A DNA stretch of 64,000 nt from Paraphaeosphaeria minitans (GCA_015832175.1 WJXW01000009.1:992001-1056000), one strand, 5' to 3'. Counted from the first letter of the stretch, positions 24,401-35,238 are shown. Notes: generated from the letters alone by a model not told the origin. Numbers and translations are program-made.

Positions 24401-24464
24401 CAGGCTCGGCCGTCTCAGGCGAGCCGGTCAGCGAGCGGAACGAGTCGTCGCGGGTGTCTGTCAT
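21440..24464 (-). CDS. VAC7: VAC7-like vacuolar segregation protein (PI(3,5)P2 regulator)
   Basis: Vac7 is a vacuolar-membrane activator of the Fab1/PIKfyve-Vac14-Fig4 complex that makes PI(3,5)P2; fungal databases often call it phospholipid metabolism enzyme regulator. Proposed structure: complement(join(21440..23552,23611..24464)), 988 residues. The intron (58 nt) has donor GTGAGG and acceptor TAG; joining restores one frame, whereas the first exon alone stops at once. Other acceptors nearby keep the same phase, so that junction may be off by a few codons. Residues 1 to about 740 are Ser/Pro/Thr-rich and disordered, with His runs and a DERTPLI motif near 712. One membrane helix lies at about 756-780 after a basic stretch (LERRNRR). 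The C-terminal 200 residues form the conserved, probably lumenal domain. This is the expected Vac7 layout and length. It is transcribed away from the CUE gene. Confidence 0.88.
23553..23610 (-). other. VAC7 intron (58 nt)
   Basis: On the minus strand the donor is GTGAGG at 23610 and the acceptor TAG ends at 23553; the split codon is AG|C. Without splicing, the first exon frame ends at TGA right after the donor. Confidence 0.65.
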
Positions 24465-25418
24465 GCTGGCGGCGGCGCGCTGCTATTGGCATGTCGCGAG
24501 GCGAAGCTGGCCTCTGCGATGGCAAAGTGAAGCGTCGTGGTGGGTGCGCAGTTGTGCACAGCAGCCGAGCCGAATGGCGGTAAGTGTCAAATTGCAGCAG
24601 CAGGGCCCGCCCACAACGCGGCGCGCCGTCGTTGGCTAGGCACGGTGCGGAGGGAGAATCGCCGGCGAGGCAGAGACCGTGTGGCATTTGCTGTAGCGAG
24701 CGGCGCGCAGCGAGCGAGAGGAGAGGAGAGGAGAGGAAAGGCGAGGAGAGTAGAGGTGAGGAGAGGTGAGTGAATGCAGCCTGCAGGTGCGATCCGTCAC
24801 GACGCTACGGCCCGAACCAACATCACGAACACTGCCAGCGCAACACACAGAACACAGCAAATCACTGCCACCCGTGCACCCTAGTCAGCTGAGCCCGCCG
24901 GCGGATAAACCCAGTTTTGTGCCTGCTGTTGCCGTGTCCACCGATGAGTGAATCATGCCAGCGGATTCAAACCCAGCAGGGACTCGGGAGCATCCCTCGT
25001 CTAGACCGTCTTCAGATTGTCTTTCGCAGTCCTGTTGTTCTTCGCTCTCGACCCTTTGAACCTTCCAAATCACATCTAGGCTGTCGAATCGTCTGTATAC
25101 CCTGTCAAGGCGATCACATTGCTAAAGTAAATCTCCGAAACCCATACCACTACACACAAGTGTACACTGTACGTCTCATTGTGAATGTGTAGACTATGAG
25201 GGGAGACCGCTCCCTAAAAGAAGCAAGCACGCTTCGACTGTTCCGTATCAAAGCATACGTCATTCTCTCCGCCTGCTGGCCGGCTCGCCTCCGCAGCAAC
25301 CTCAACACCCACTCTCACCAGCCCCGCTCCGCGCAAGCCATTCTGCCTTGGCTGTGATTCAAAACTGGACGCCTCCTCATACCGCCTTTTCATACCCATC
25401 TCTCTCGTTGCAAATACA
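24465..25418. promoter_or_regulatory. Divergent promoter region VAC7 / CUE gene with pyrimidine tract
   Basis: The 954 bp between the two divergent starts hold no gene. At 24714-24771 the plus strand is a GAGAGGAG-type purine run; on the VAC7 coding strand this is a CT-rich tract about 250-300 bp before the ATG, a common feature of fungal promoters. The part near 25200-25418 is C-rich and A-rich and probably the CUE leader. Confidence 0.5.
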
Positions 25419-25949
25419 ATGTCTGGACAACTCCCTCACGACGACAGCCAGCCACCTCAGTATCGTTCTGATAACCAAAACCCTTACTCCAACCCCTGGG
25501 GTTCCGAGTCGCAGGCACAGAATCATGCACAATTCCATGGTCAAACTACTCAAGCACAAGATCATAATCCCTTTCACACCCGAGACCAACCCCAGAGCCA
25601 CAATCCGTTCGCTCAAGCACAATCATACAATTTTCCTTCCCAACCGCCGCCGGGCCAGCACAACGAGCAATATACCCCACCTCCAGGTCTTCCGCCCCGC
25701 CGTATATGCACAACGTCTGAGCAAGCCTTGCCTCAAGGCCAGGATCGCTCACATCAGGTTGAGGTCATGGAGAGCTATGAGATGTCGCGCCCGCAAACGG
25801 AGGACGAGCAGAACCAGGCGACCCTCGAGAGAGAGTTCCCAAATATTGACGGCAGTTTGATTGCAGCCATCTATGGTGACTCCGGGAGTTTAAGTGCCAC
25901 GAGGGAGATGTTACATGAGCTGAGCTCGACCGAAAGCCAGAGATCATGA
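25419..25949 (+). CDS. CUE-domain protein with NPF motifs
   Basis: A single-exon gene of 176 residues. Residues 1-130 are disordered and rich in Gln, Asn and Pro, with two NPF tripeptides (N50-P51-F52 and N62-P63-F64), the classical ligand of EH domains in endocytic proteins. Residues about 134-170 resemble a CUE domain, a three-helix ubiquitin-binding fold: LEREFPNIDGSLI matches the conserved hydrophobic-FP entry (F140-P141), and the Leu-rich last helix (TREMLHEL) fits. The protein ends 6 residues after it. ATACAATGTC is an acceptable start context. Function by inference: a small ubiquitin-binding adaptor in membrane traffic. I know no named orthologue. It is divergent from VAC7. Confidence 0.75.
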   Translation: MSGQLPHDDSQPPQYRSDNQNPYSNPWGSESQAQNHAQFHGQTTQAQDHNPFHTRDQPQSHNPFAQAQSYNFPSQPPPGQHNEQYTPPPGLPPRRICTTSEQALPQGQDRSHQVEVMESYEMSRPQTEDEQNQATLEREFPNIDGSLIAAIYGDSGSLSATREMLHELSSTESQRS

Positions 25950-26401
25950 GTATTTGAGCAAGGTGGTGAAGTGTACAAGCACTAGTATGCACGCAATAAG
26001 ATTTGATCAACGATGAATCGAACTACTATTCCCTCTGCATTTGCATCGAAGCAATGCTTTACGAATTACCAATAACGACAGGTGCAGAGCGGCATGTTGC
26101 ACAGAAGACCGATTTTGGAGTTGGTGTTGACTCATCTTCAAGGATGATGGGCGATAAGATTGTTGCCAACACAATTATTGTAAGACGGGATTCCTGAACG
26201 CCAACAGCACCGTACGATAACGTTGATTATAACGACAACAGGTGTCTGTCCATCGAGTATGCTTCTTTCTCAATGTTATAGGTTCATATCATGCTGAGAT
26301 TGAGGTTGGCGAGTGTTTGTACTGATCTTTCTGGGACATGGTATGATCCATGCTGGAGAAGAACGCTGGCGGCGCAGAGACTTTGAATCCGCAGGACGGC
26401 C
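25950..26401. other. Convergent intergenic region
   Basis: This is the shared 3' flank of the CUE gene and the Zn2Cys6 gene. No gene or repeat was seen. Confidence 0.5.
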
Positions 26402-27840
26402 TCACGGAGGTATCCAACCAACGACTGACACCGACCATCGGATGTGCACCCTATCTTCGTCCCTAAGTATGTCCCAGATACCCGCAAGTACATGCGATGT
26501 CCAGCCTTTCATATACCAAAAGCTCTCCATGTCATTCATTAGCACCGCGAAGTGCGCGTATATGACGAGTGGTACGGGCTCATGTCTTTGCAGTGCCTGC
26601 AAGAACTCCTCTTGCATGCGAAACAGCCACGCAAATGATACGTGATACTCGCCATCTACGCCGCCATAACGGTTGGAATAGCATTCGAGCAGCACTTGGT
26701 GCGCGTAGACATTTTGGGAAAGCTGGGGGGGTTTGCTGGCATAGTGAACGTAATCGCTCAGCTCAGCAAGTGGCTCTTCGTAAGCCAGCGTGCCGGCGAC
26801 ATCGGGAAGCGGTTTAGCATGCGCACGGATGTTGGGTGCCATCGAGCGCGTGAAGTTGTCGTAACCCACTGTTTCCAAGGTAGTGCGGATGCCGCGAAAC
26901 ATTGCAAGCCAATCCGAGTGCCCCTGGTCTCCAAAAGCGAGATACTCCCCGGGCTGTGGCCCTCGTGCCCAGGTTATGGTGCAGATGAGCTGGACGGAGA
27001 GAAGGACTGGGTCACAGTTGTCTTGGTGCAGATGTGACAGTTCGGCTGTCACCACGGGCAGTGCAGTGGCATAGTGAAGGTCAGCCAGCGCAACATATTC
27101 GTCGCGACGTTGCGGTCGAAAGCGTGCGAGATGCCTTGCTGTGATGGACAGGATGAGATGAAGCACATGGTGGTGTGAGAGCGCGAGCTCGGTCACCTGC
27201 GTGCGCCAGAAGATGGTGCCACTTCTCTGGGAAGAGAGTGTGGCGCTAGTAGACGTTGTCCAGTGGTACATCAGCTCTAGATCTTCGACGTTGAGTGCGC
27301 CGAACAGACTAGGCGTTACTGCCGTCTCTGTAGGGCTTGGTGCTGTTACCGCCACCTGAGAGGAGGGAAGATAGTCACAGCGGACCTGTCGGTTCAGTTG
27401 GATTGGCAAATAACAGAACTGTAACTGTACTGACCTGTCGGTTTCTGCAATTCAAACATTCAGGTTTCCGCTCATCGCACTGCGGTATCGTTAGAGTGTG
27501 GCATAGCTCGGACAGAACACTGGTACCTTGATCCGTCGAAGTTTGCAGTTCTGTGAAGTCAAGTCAGTGAATGTCTCTTGGAATGAGGAACAGTGCTTTG
27601 CTGGTGCTCAGCTAAACCAGGTAAACACTCTCTTCGTGTGTATGCACTAGGTCGCATATCTCGTCTACCCAGAAGACTTACCTTGCATCCGAATCGTGAC
27701 TTGCGATGCGCTCGCCTCTTGATTGCCTTGTCCTCAGCGCCCCGTGCAGGTCCCTCTTCTGGAGACAGCCGACGTGCCACGCCGTCGCTTTCCTCCGGCG
27801 AGTCAGCAGGCTCGCTGGGAGTTAGCAGGGCGCCTGACAT
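26402..27840 (-). CDS. Zn2Cys6 transcription factor (UPC2-like architecture)
   Basis: A fungal binuclear zinc-cluster DNA-binding regulator. Proposed structure: complement(join(26402..27385,27435..27479,27527..27550,27682..27840)), 403 residues; all junctions are phase 0 with GT..AG ends, and introns 1 and 2 carry CTGAC and CTAAC branch-like sites. Only splicing assembles the cluster: Cys 52, 55, 62, 69, 72 and 79 give C-x2-C-x6-C-x6-C-x2-C-x6-C, with the usual basic residues between the first pairs. Before it lies KRRAHRKSRFG; after it an acidic/Ser linker and an all-helical middle domain. The C-terminus, with HIRW...GWIPP, is typical of short regulators often annotated as sterol uptake control (UPC2-like) proteins; the targets are unknown. 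The start at 27840 is the ATG nearest the cluster; an in-frame ATG at 28059 would add 73 residues. It is divergent from the MARVEL gene. Confidence 0.85.
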
Positions 27841-28292
27841 CAGGGTGGAACGTGATGAAAGTGTACGAGTACGAGCGTATACGCAGCGGCGGCGCGGACG
27901 AGTATTAGAAACCGTCGTCTCAATGCTAGGGAGCGGCCACGCTGTCCCGGAAACTGTGCTGGCTTGCGTATTTGTTACGGAGCAGGCTGCACACCCGCGT
28001 ATTCGGCCGCTCTCGCTCCCTTCGTACCGGTATCCATCCCGACTAATTAAATGCTGCACTGTCGACCATTGGAAACGTTGAGACTGTCTTTGAAGCTATT
28101 GATGCGGGTATATGTAAGCCGCTAGTCGCCAGTGGTTTTCGATCTAAAAAAAACTCTCGACCTTCGTTGCCTTCCACAGTCCACCTATTTCTACGTTGGC
28201 AGTTGGTACGGCTGTGATCCCAAAGCAAATTCTGGCAACTTATTCGTCGTCCGTAATCACAATCTCGACCTTAGCCTCGGCTTTTGCAAAAT
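27841..28292. promoter_or_regulatory. Shared divergent promoter, Zn2Cys6 factor / MARVEL protein
   Basis: 452 bp between divergent starts. No further gene. The right part has an A-run and then a CT-rich stretch before the ATG at 28293. Confidence 0.5.
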
Positions 28293-28916
28293 ATGGCCGC
28301 CACGAAATCTACCTTCCGCTCCGCCGTGTACGCTCGCCTCGACAATCCTCTCGTCAGCCTTTTCTGTCTTGGCATCCGCGTTGCTCAACTTGTCTTCGCT
28401 CTTGGCTCCGGCATATCCTACGCCATCGAACTCTCGCACGGGCATACTAGCTCTGAATTTTTTTTTTCACAGCTCGTATTTGCCGTCACTATCATCACGC
28501 TGATCATCGGTGCTTTCACGTTTCGTTCCTATCGCCTGACTTTCGTGGTAGAGTCAACTATTTGCATTTTCTGGCTCGCACTCTTCGGTGTTTTTTACCA
28601 GATATATCTAAGTGGGAATGAGCTGCAGACTCAATACGAGGGCGTCAACTTGAGGCGTACGAAGGCGGCAGTGTGGCTAAACTTGATTAACTTCTTGCTG
28701 TGGTTGGCGAGCGCTATATTTTCGACAGTAATGTGTTGTGCGGGAACAAAGGGTGCGATGAAGGGGAAATTTGAGCAGAGGAGAGAGAGGAAATCGAGAA
28801 AAGACTTGGAAGGCGCTGCTGAGATGGAAGCAGGTGTGTTTCACGAGGGCCCGCGAGGTAGCAGGCAGGAATCATTGCCGTTGTATGAGGAGATTCTCGC
28901 TGCATCGAGAGCGTGA
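28293..28916 (+). CDS. MARVEL-like four-pass membrane protein
   Basis: Single exon, 207 residues. ATG at 28293 (ATATGGCC) is chosen; the frame extends three codons upstream but without another ATG. Four hydrophobic segments lie at about residues 20-46, 57-76, 82-106 and 124-149, with a short N-terminus, a loop holding an Asn/Gln/Tyr-rich stretch between helices 3 and 4, and a basic then acidic cytosolic tail (EQRRERKSRKDLE) ending in PLYEEI. This fits the MARVEL fold found in fungal proteins of eisosomes and vesicle membranes. Exact function is unknown. A run of ten T at about 28458-28467 lies inside the coding sequence, but the frame continues correctly through it. It is convergent with the monooxygenase gene, 178 bp apart. 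Confidence 0.75.
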   Translation: MAATKSTFRSAVYARLDNPLVSLFCLGIRVAQLVFALGSGISYAIELSHGHTSSEFFFSQLVFAVTIITLIIGAFTFRSYRLTFVVESTICIFWLALFGVFYQIYLSGNELQTQYEGVNLRRTKAAVWLNLINFLLWLASAIFSTVMCCAGTKGAMKGKFEQRRERKSRKDLEGAAEMEAGVFHEGPRGSRQESLPLYEEILAASRA

Positions 28917-29094
28917 CGAAAGATCCAAGTATCTGGAGCGATTCATGTAGATCAAATAGGTGGATGGCATCAATGCCATTTGCGCTCATGAATGCGGATT
29001 TCATATCATCATCGTTAGGCCTAGGAATGAAAGGTGAGTTCTATTAAAGCCTCAAACTATAAACCGAGATTCCTGCTACCACAATCTTCTTTCC

Positions 29095-30711
29095 CTACCG
29101 AAACTGGAATCCCTTGAAACCGGCTGCCTTCTCTTCGGCTATTGCCGCGCGAAACCTTCCAATGCCTCCAAAATACAGCCTTGGCGCAACCTTCTTCCCT
29201 GGAATGTTCTCTCCAAAGAACCAACTAGGCGTCTTAGAAAATAGCGTCGCCTCTGCAACTTGTTCTGTTTGCTCACGCCATCTGTTCTCAGCCTCATGCA
29301 AAGCCTCAATGATGCCGATCCCGCTTTCTTTGCAACGAACCTCCTCAGCTCTCGCGATCAAATCTCGGGCAAATTCCGCCGCTACTTCGGCCACGGGCGG
29401 ATTGTTTGCGAAAACAGACCCTGGTCCGTTGACGAAAAGAAGATTCGGGAACTCCGACGTCGCAGCGCCAATGTGTGACTTAGGTCCTTCGGCCTCCCAG
29501 TGCTTCTTCAGCTCGATACCGTTACGGCCCCGTATGTTGAGTCTGGTGTAGCTCCCATCAATGGCATCAAACCCGGTCGCAAAAACAATCAGATCGACAG
29601 CATGAGTCGTGCCGTCGGCTGTACTGATACCGTCGGGGGTGATTGCAATGATAGGTGCCTTCTTGAGGTCGACCGCGAAGACATTGTCCTGATTGAAACG
29701 TTCGTAGTAATGATCGTCGGTCAAAGGCCTTCGAGCAAACCAGTCTGAAGACGTCAGCACCTCAGCCTTCTGTACGTCCTCAACTGTTTCCTTGATCTTG
29801 CGGTGTATGAACTTGATAGCCTCCTTATTTGCGGCTTCGTTCGTGGCAAGGTCCGAAAAACCGCCAAAGAGGAAGTGGAAGCCGTTGCCTTCTTTCCATA
29901 AGCGTTCAAATACAATCTCTCGGTCTTCAGCTGACAGCGATAGCGTTGGACGCCCAGGTTCTACGAATCCAAAGGCTGTGTTAGACAGGAATACATCTTC
30001 CCAGATTTTTTCGTAGCGCTCGTTGATATCTTTCCTCTCTTCTGGCGTAACAGCTCGAAAGCGCGATGGTATCACATACTGTGCGTGTCGGATGAAGTGG
30101 GTGAGCGATCTAGCCTTCTCGCTCAAGCTGCTCACGATCTGGATCCCCGTCGCGCCGCTGCCGATGACGGCCACTCGTTTTCCCTCCCATCGTATCTGTG
30201 GTTTCCAATTTGAGCTGTGAACAGTTTGTCCTTTGAACGAATCTAAACCCGGTATCTCAGGAACGTTCCTGTTGTGGAGGATGCCGATAGCCGTCACAAG
30301 GTAACGGGCGGTGTATTCCTGTCCAGTATTTGTAGAGATTTTCCAAAGGCCGGCCTGATCATCCCACACGGCCCCTCGAAGTTCAGTACTGAAATCGATC
30401 AAAGGATACAACTTGTGTTTTTGCGCCACCTCTTGGAAATATGCCTGGAGTTCCGGTTGATGAAGGTAGTTGTTCGGCCACGGATGTTTCTGGAGCAGCT
30501 CCTTGTCCCAAGAGTATCGATAAACATGGCTGTGGATATCGCTTCTCGCACCGGGGTAGCTGTTCCAATGCCACGTCCCCCCCACATCAGGCGCTGATTC
30601 AATGGCTCTCACATTGAGCCCCAGTTGCTTCAAAAGATGAAGAGTATAAAGGCCGCCAAAACCGGTGCCAACAACAAGTGCGTCGTAAAGGTTGTCAGAT
30701 GCCGATCCCAT
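29095..30711 (-). CDS. FAD-dependent Baeyer-Villiger monooxygenase (type I)
   Basis: An NADPH- and FAD-dependent enzyme that inserts one oxygen atom next to a carbonyl, making esters or lactones, related to cyclohexanone/phenylacetone monooxygenases. Intronless, 538 residues, the usual length. FAD-binding GxGxxG is at Gly15-Gly17-Gly20; the GGxW...YPG...D signature runs from Gly44 to Asp58 (Trp47, Pro53); the family fingerprint F-x-G-x3-H-x3-W is at Phe159, Gly161, His165 and Trp169; the NADPH Rossmann motif GSGATG is at 184-189. No signal or membrane segment, so cytosolic. The substrate cannot be told. The neighbours, a Zn2Cys6 factor and a membrane protein, are compatible with a tiny metabolic locus, but no biosynthetic core enzyme is near. 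It is the last solid gene before the right AT block. Confidence 0.93.
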   Translation of the reverse strand: MGSASDNLYDALVVGTGFGGLYTLHLLKQLGLNVRAIESAPDVGGTWHWNSYPGARSDIHSHVYRYSWDKELLQKHPWPNNYLHQPELQAYFQEVAQKHKLYPLIDFSTELRGAVWDDQAGLWKISTNTGQEYTARYLVTAIGILHNRNVPEIPGLDSFKGQTVHSSNWKPQIRWEGKRVAVIGSGATGIQIVSSLSEKARSLTHFIRHAQYVIPSRFRAVTPEERKDINERYEKIWEDVFLSNTAFGFVEPGRPTLSLSAEDREIVFERLWKEGNGFHFLFGGFSDLATNEAANKEAIKFIHRKIKETVEDVQKAEVLTSSDWFARRPLTDDHYYERFNQDNVFAVDLKKAPIIAITPDGISTADGTTHAVDLIVFATGFDAIDGSYTRLNIRGRNGIELKKHWEAEGPKSHIGAATSEFPNLLFVNGPGSVFANNPPVAEVAAEFARDLIARAEEVRCKESGIGIIEALHEAENRWREQTEQVAEATLFSKTPSWFFGENIPGKKVAPRLYFGGIGRFRAAIAEEKAAGFKGFQFR

Positions 30712-31353
30712 ATTCGAATGAATCAGCGTTAATCAGGGTGGCACAATGTTCTCTCCAGTGATAGTGTGAAACGAACAGCTCGAAAATTTCCACCAGAGAA
30801 ACATGATATATATATATATATATATAAGTCACGTTTCCACATTGTTTCAACATCGATGGTGACATTCACGACGCATCTTCGCTAATAGCGCTTGCGCAAT
30901 TCCTTCATTATATGATTAGTTCAGTTATAGGTCGTCAGATGAAGCACGTCATTTATGCACCAGGATCGGAATTCCCACGTCATCCAATCCTGTGCATCTG
31001 CTCCACACTAAACACGCTTACCCCTTGCATCTTATACCTTGATATCTTTACTGTACTGTCGAATGTCGACTCTAGGCGACCTAAGATGCACTATAGACGA
31101 GGCAACCAACTTAAGCTCAGAGTGGGTAATTGCAAGCGCCAGTGTCGTCGATTGCGCGTCCCCTTCTACCCAGAATTGTCAGATTCACGGTGTTCAATGA
31201 TAGATCATGATAAACCTGGTATAAGGGAGATAGTTAAGACAACTATGTGTGTTCTTAGGGTTATGTGTATTGTCTCAATCTTCAATTCTATATGCAGCCT
31301 CTCTTATTTATTGCTCATAATAAGCGACGAACAAAGTGAGGAGTGAAGAATAA
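30712..31353. other. Upstream region of the monooxygenase gene and right isochore border
   Basis: It contains an (AT)n microsatellite at 30806-30826, about 95 bp before the monooxygenase start. A 144-codon plus frame (30912-31346) has no recognisable feature, and its end overlaps the transposon-like border; I do not call it a gene. Composition shifts to AT-rich between 31200 and 31350. Confidence 0.5.
30806..30826. repeat. (AT)n microsatellite
   Basis: About ten AT units without interruption. Confidence 0.9.
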
Positions 31354-31523
31354 TGTTATAGGCTAACCTTAGAGGATGAACAAATACTATAAGTGCTAAA
31401 TAAAGAGATAAATCCTACTATAGTTATTATATGTAAGGGTTTTTGCTTATAAGGAAGAGTTTTCTTTAGTAGCCCCCTATTAGTAGGTACTTATAGGCTA
31501 GAGTAGAGCCCTAGCTTATTATA
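31354..31523. repeat. Diverged LTR related to family A
   Basis: It begins TGTTATAGGCTAACCTTAGAG and ends CTTATTATA, like the family A LTR, and is followed by TACTTTAGTTCTTACCTAG, similar to the bases after the LTRs at 37221 and 50600. It is shorter (170 bp) and more divergent, so it may be a related family or an old solo LTR. A partner LTR was not found. Confidence 0.5.
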
Positions 31524-34500
31524 TACTTTAGTTCTTACCTAGTCTAGGCCTATAGCTTTAGTATAGTGTATTCTTTCTAAAGGAGTGTAGTAAGAATAAA
31601 GTATATACTATAGTTATAGGGCAGTTTTATTACAGTTACTTATTCTAGTAAAGGGCCACTTTTAATATTATTATTATTACTTATAATAAAAGACGAACGT
31701 AGTAAGGAGAGAAGAATGAGCTTCTTACAGTAGAACATTATACACTAGAGAAAACTTAGGGCTTAATTAGGACGGAAATACAGCGTTGTAATTAGGCTAG
31801 AAGCCTACTTTTATAAGTGCTAATTAGCTCCTAAAACCTAACGTAATAACGTTTTACTAATTCTAAGGTCAATACACCTAATTATACTACTATACAGCCC
31901 CCTTTTTTCGTATGTATAGGTAGGCTTAACTATTACTATCTAGTACTAAGAAAACTCTGCTACCCTTTCCTTCCTACTACTTTTAACAAAATATACCTCT
32001 ACCTTAATAATACTACCTTCTTTACTAGCACCTATAGCTTACACTCTATCTTTATTATTATTATCTTTCTTATCTATTACCAGTAACACAGATAATACCT
32101 CTATAATACCTATAAATACTATTACAATAGTTTAATACAATAATACCCTCCCTAGCACTAAGGCACCTATTATAAATAATATAGAATTGCTTATAAGTAA
32201 AGACGTAGCTACTATATTTATAAGAATAAGGTTAGTATCTATAAATTGCGTTACCTTATAGTGCTAATACTATACAGAAATCTCTAGATATTTCTTCTAC
32301 CTACCTTTACCTCGCCTAACGCATCTAAACTACCTCTATACACACTATTAAATCTCCCACTTTAGCACGTAATTACATTGCCTATATAAATAAATACTAA
32401 AATAGTAGGAGATAGTACTTTACTCTCTCTAGTATTAAGGTCCTAGTAGCTTGTATTTATTAAATACTATTTAATTATTATTATATAGTATTAATGGTTT
32501 TTACAGCATGTAGATAATCTAGATTAGGAGGAAGTCCTTACATATAAAGTTTATAAGCTTTAGAAATAGGTAGAATAGTGTCTTTATAAGGCAGATTAGT
32601 ATAATATTCTTAAAGGTAATGTTATCCTCCCTATCTTTTAAGACTATATAGACAATAGCACATAAACAGCTGTATAATATTTACTCTTATTTATGCTAAA
32701 TATACACTATAAACACTCTCCGCTTCAAAAATATTAGCTAGCTCTTTACCTATAAAAATTGCGTAATACTAAGACTAATACCTAGTAAACTTTTCCTACA
32801 TCCTACTACTTTCTGTATAGTTTTTCCACCTACTACTTTTTAAACGCTTTAGTAACTTCTCTTTGCCTACTACCCTTTAGTAAGTCTATAACTAATAGCT
32901 AGCTAATATATAGCACTCTATTACGCTAAATGAAGTTATATACTTAATCTAGCTATTAATTCCTTTAAAAGCAGTAAAGCTATAAAAAGATATACGTAGT
33001 ATAGAAAAAAACACGCTTTTCTCTTACTTATATACCCTCTTTGTAATTAGCGCTCTCTTGGCTTTAATGCTAGTACGCTAGATCATCCACTAGCTTCTAT
33101 AAATATAGTATTAACGCTACTAACATCCTTACTATCCCTATTACAACCTTTTACTAAACCTCTTTTAACACTAACTTACACTTTAATACTAACTTACACT
33201 TTAATACTAATTTATACTTTAATACTAACTTACACTTTAACACTAACTTACACTTTAACACTAACTTACACTTTAACACTAACTTACACTTTAATATACA
33301 GCTTATAAGCTCTTCTAGAGGTATTTAGATAACTATCCTAACTATTATTTTATTAAATAGGTTTTACGCCGTAACCTCTATCTAGAGTTCTATTACTATA
33401 ACTACCTTTACCTAGAATCCATCTAGTACTACTAGCTACATAATAGCTACTAACTACTTCTATAATTATATATATACAACGTACAGCATCTACTCCTTAG
33501 TAATCTACACCTACTCTAGAGGTATTAGACTAAGTATTAGTTTTTAGTAGCCCTACAACTTCTAGTAATAATAAATTTAATAATAGAGCTATTACTACTA
33601 AGGATTTTATAATTACTAATAATTAAGCTAATTAGTACAATAATTCCGCTTACCTACTTATAAATGTAATAGCCCTACACTTTCTATAAGAGCCTACGCT
33701 TCTTCTAAAGGAAAGTGCATATATATCTAAGTTTTATACTAAACTTAATTAGATATAATTAACTATCTATCTTACTTATAACTGCAGGTAGTTCTACCTA
33801 GATTTTATTTAAGGGGAATGTGCAGACTATTAAAAAGATTAAAATAAATTTAGTGGCACTAATTTTGTGCCACTTTATAGAGCTAAAAATAACATAGATT
33901 CTAGCCTGTTACCTCTATTATTACTACCTCTTACTAATATAGAGGAATACCTACTTACACGTGTTTAAGTTATAGTAGAGGTTTATACGCACTAGGGCGC
34001 CTAATACAACTATAAAAGTTATATCTACAATTTTATAGTTAACACTATAATACCTTTTACTTAACTCCCTTATCTACTATAATAAGTAGAAATTATTATC
34101 CTAAAGCCTGCCTAGGTAGATAGTAATAATCCTAATTAAGTTAACTAGCAATTCTAAAAAAACTACCAAGTGCAGCGATATATAGTGTATAGGTAGTTAT
34201 TGTTCCTAATTATAAACTACTTAGAATACTATAATGTTATTCTCAATTATAATACGTTTACATTACTTCCTTTTAATGATTCTATAGAGTAGGGCTTAGA
34301 GGTTATTTAGTCTCTACCTAACACCTCTATAAGTTCTTCTAGTACTAATACCTCGCCTAATACTAGCACGTAGACTAGATCTAGCGCTACGCACTTATCC
34401 GCATCTAATATAATAGATAATTATAAGAGTAAACATAATAAAGAAGAATATATTAGCTAACTACAGTAAAATAAAGAAACTCTAGATAACGCTAACTATA

Positions 34501-35238
34501 AAACTCCTAAGGTGTCTACTATCCTTAATCTTAGAGTAGACACTTTAGAGTTTAAGGCTCTTTGCGCTTTAATTTAATCTTACATAAATATAGTATACCT
34601 CTCTATAGGTGTAGTATAAGCTACACCTATTAGTAAATTTACCTAAAGTAAACGCTATCTTAGTCTAGCTTTTCTATCCCTATACTCTACTAGTATAAAA
34701 GACTTTAACAAACCTCGCCTACAAACTATACACCTTATTACCTATATATAGTTTATTCTTTACTATAAAGTTAAAAGATTTGTAAAACACTCTTAATTTT
34801 AATTTACTACTTTTAATACTATTATACGCTAGTCCTCTATTACCTATACTAGTTTTATGCTAAGGTATAGTGAAAATGGCAACCCTATATAAGCTAAGGA
34901 TATCTATGTCGCATTCTTTATACGCGATAGAGGATAGTCCTTTATTAGCTCTATTATTCGCATAGGAGCTTAAATATAAGAAACTAGGCTATATTAGGAT
35001 CTAGAAGAAAAGAAGCTTTATACTATAGTACATAGTAAGCCTACTATCTATTATCTAATACTATACTAATACCTCTTAGATTTAGTAACTAAAAAGCCCT
35101 ACTCTTTTTATAACTTTCTCTACTGCTAATAACTTTTAATACAACCTACTTTAATTTATACTACAATTTAATAAATAGCGCCTTACTTCTACTATTATAT
35201 AATAATAATTACCCTATAACTTTATAAAAGACTATTTA
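31524..35238. other. Decayed AT-rich DNA, unclassified
   Basis: Heavily TA-enriched, no open frame. It is probably old transposon sequence, but I could not identify a domain. A 34-bp stretch at about 31683 (AAGACGAACGTAGTAAGGAG) repeats 31322-31350. A hairpin-forming AGTGGCAC..GTGCCACT lies near 33852-33874. The 18-bp minisatellite is listed separately. Confidence 0.4.
33165..33297. repeat. 18-bp minisatellite, about 7.4 copies
   Basis: The unit is TTTAACACTAACTTACAC, in tandem, with copies differing mainly by C/T changes (AACACT versus AATACT, TTACACT versus TTATACT). The period of 18 is a multiple of three, so it could derive from a hexapeptide repeat in a lost gene. Confidence 0.85.

Noticed and set aside
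23478..24639. Long plus-strand frames of 170-350 codons
   Set aside because: They are antisense shadows of the Ser/Pro/Ala-rich GC-rich first exon of VAC7.
26284..26493. Possible C-terminal extension of the Zn2Cys6 factor in another frame
   Set aside because: The GWIPP end followed by a stop is the family-typical C-terminus, so no further exon is needed.
30912..31346. 144-codon plus frame
   Set aside because: No domain, composition random-looking, and its 3' end runs into the transposon-like border sequence.
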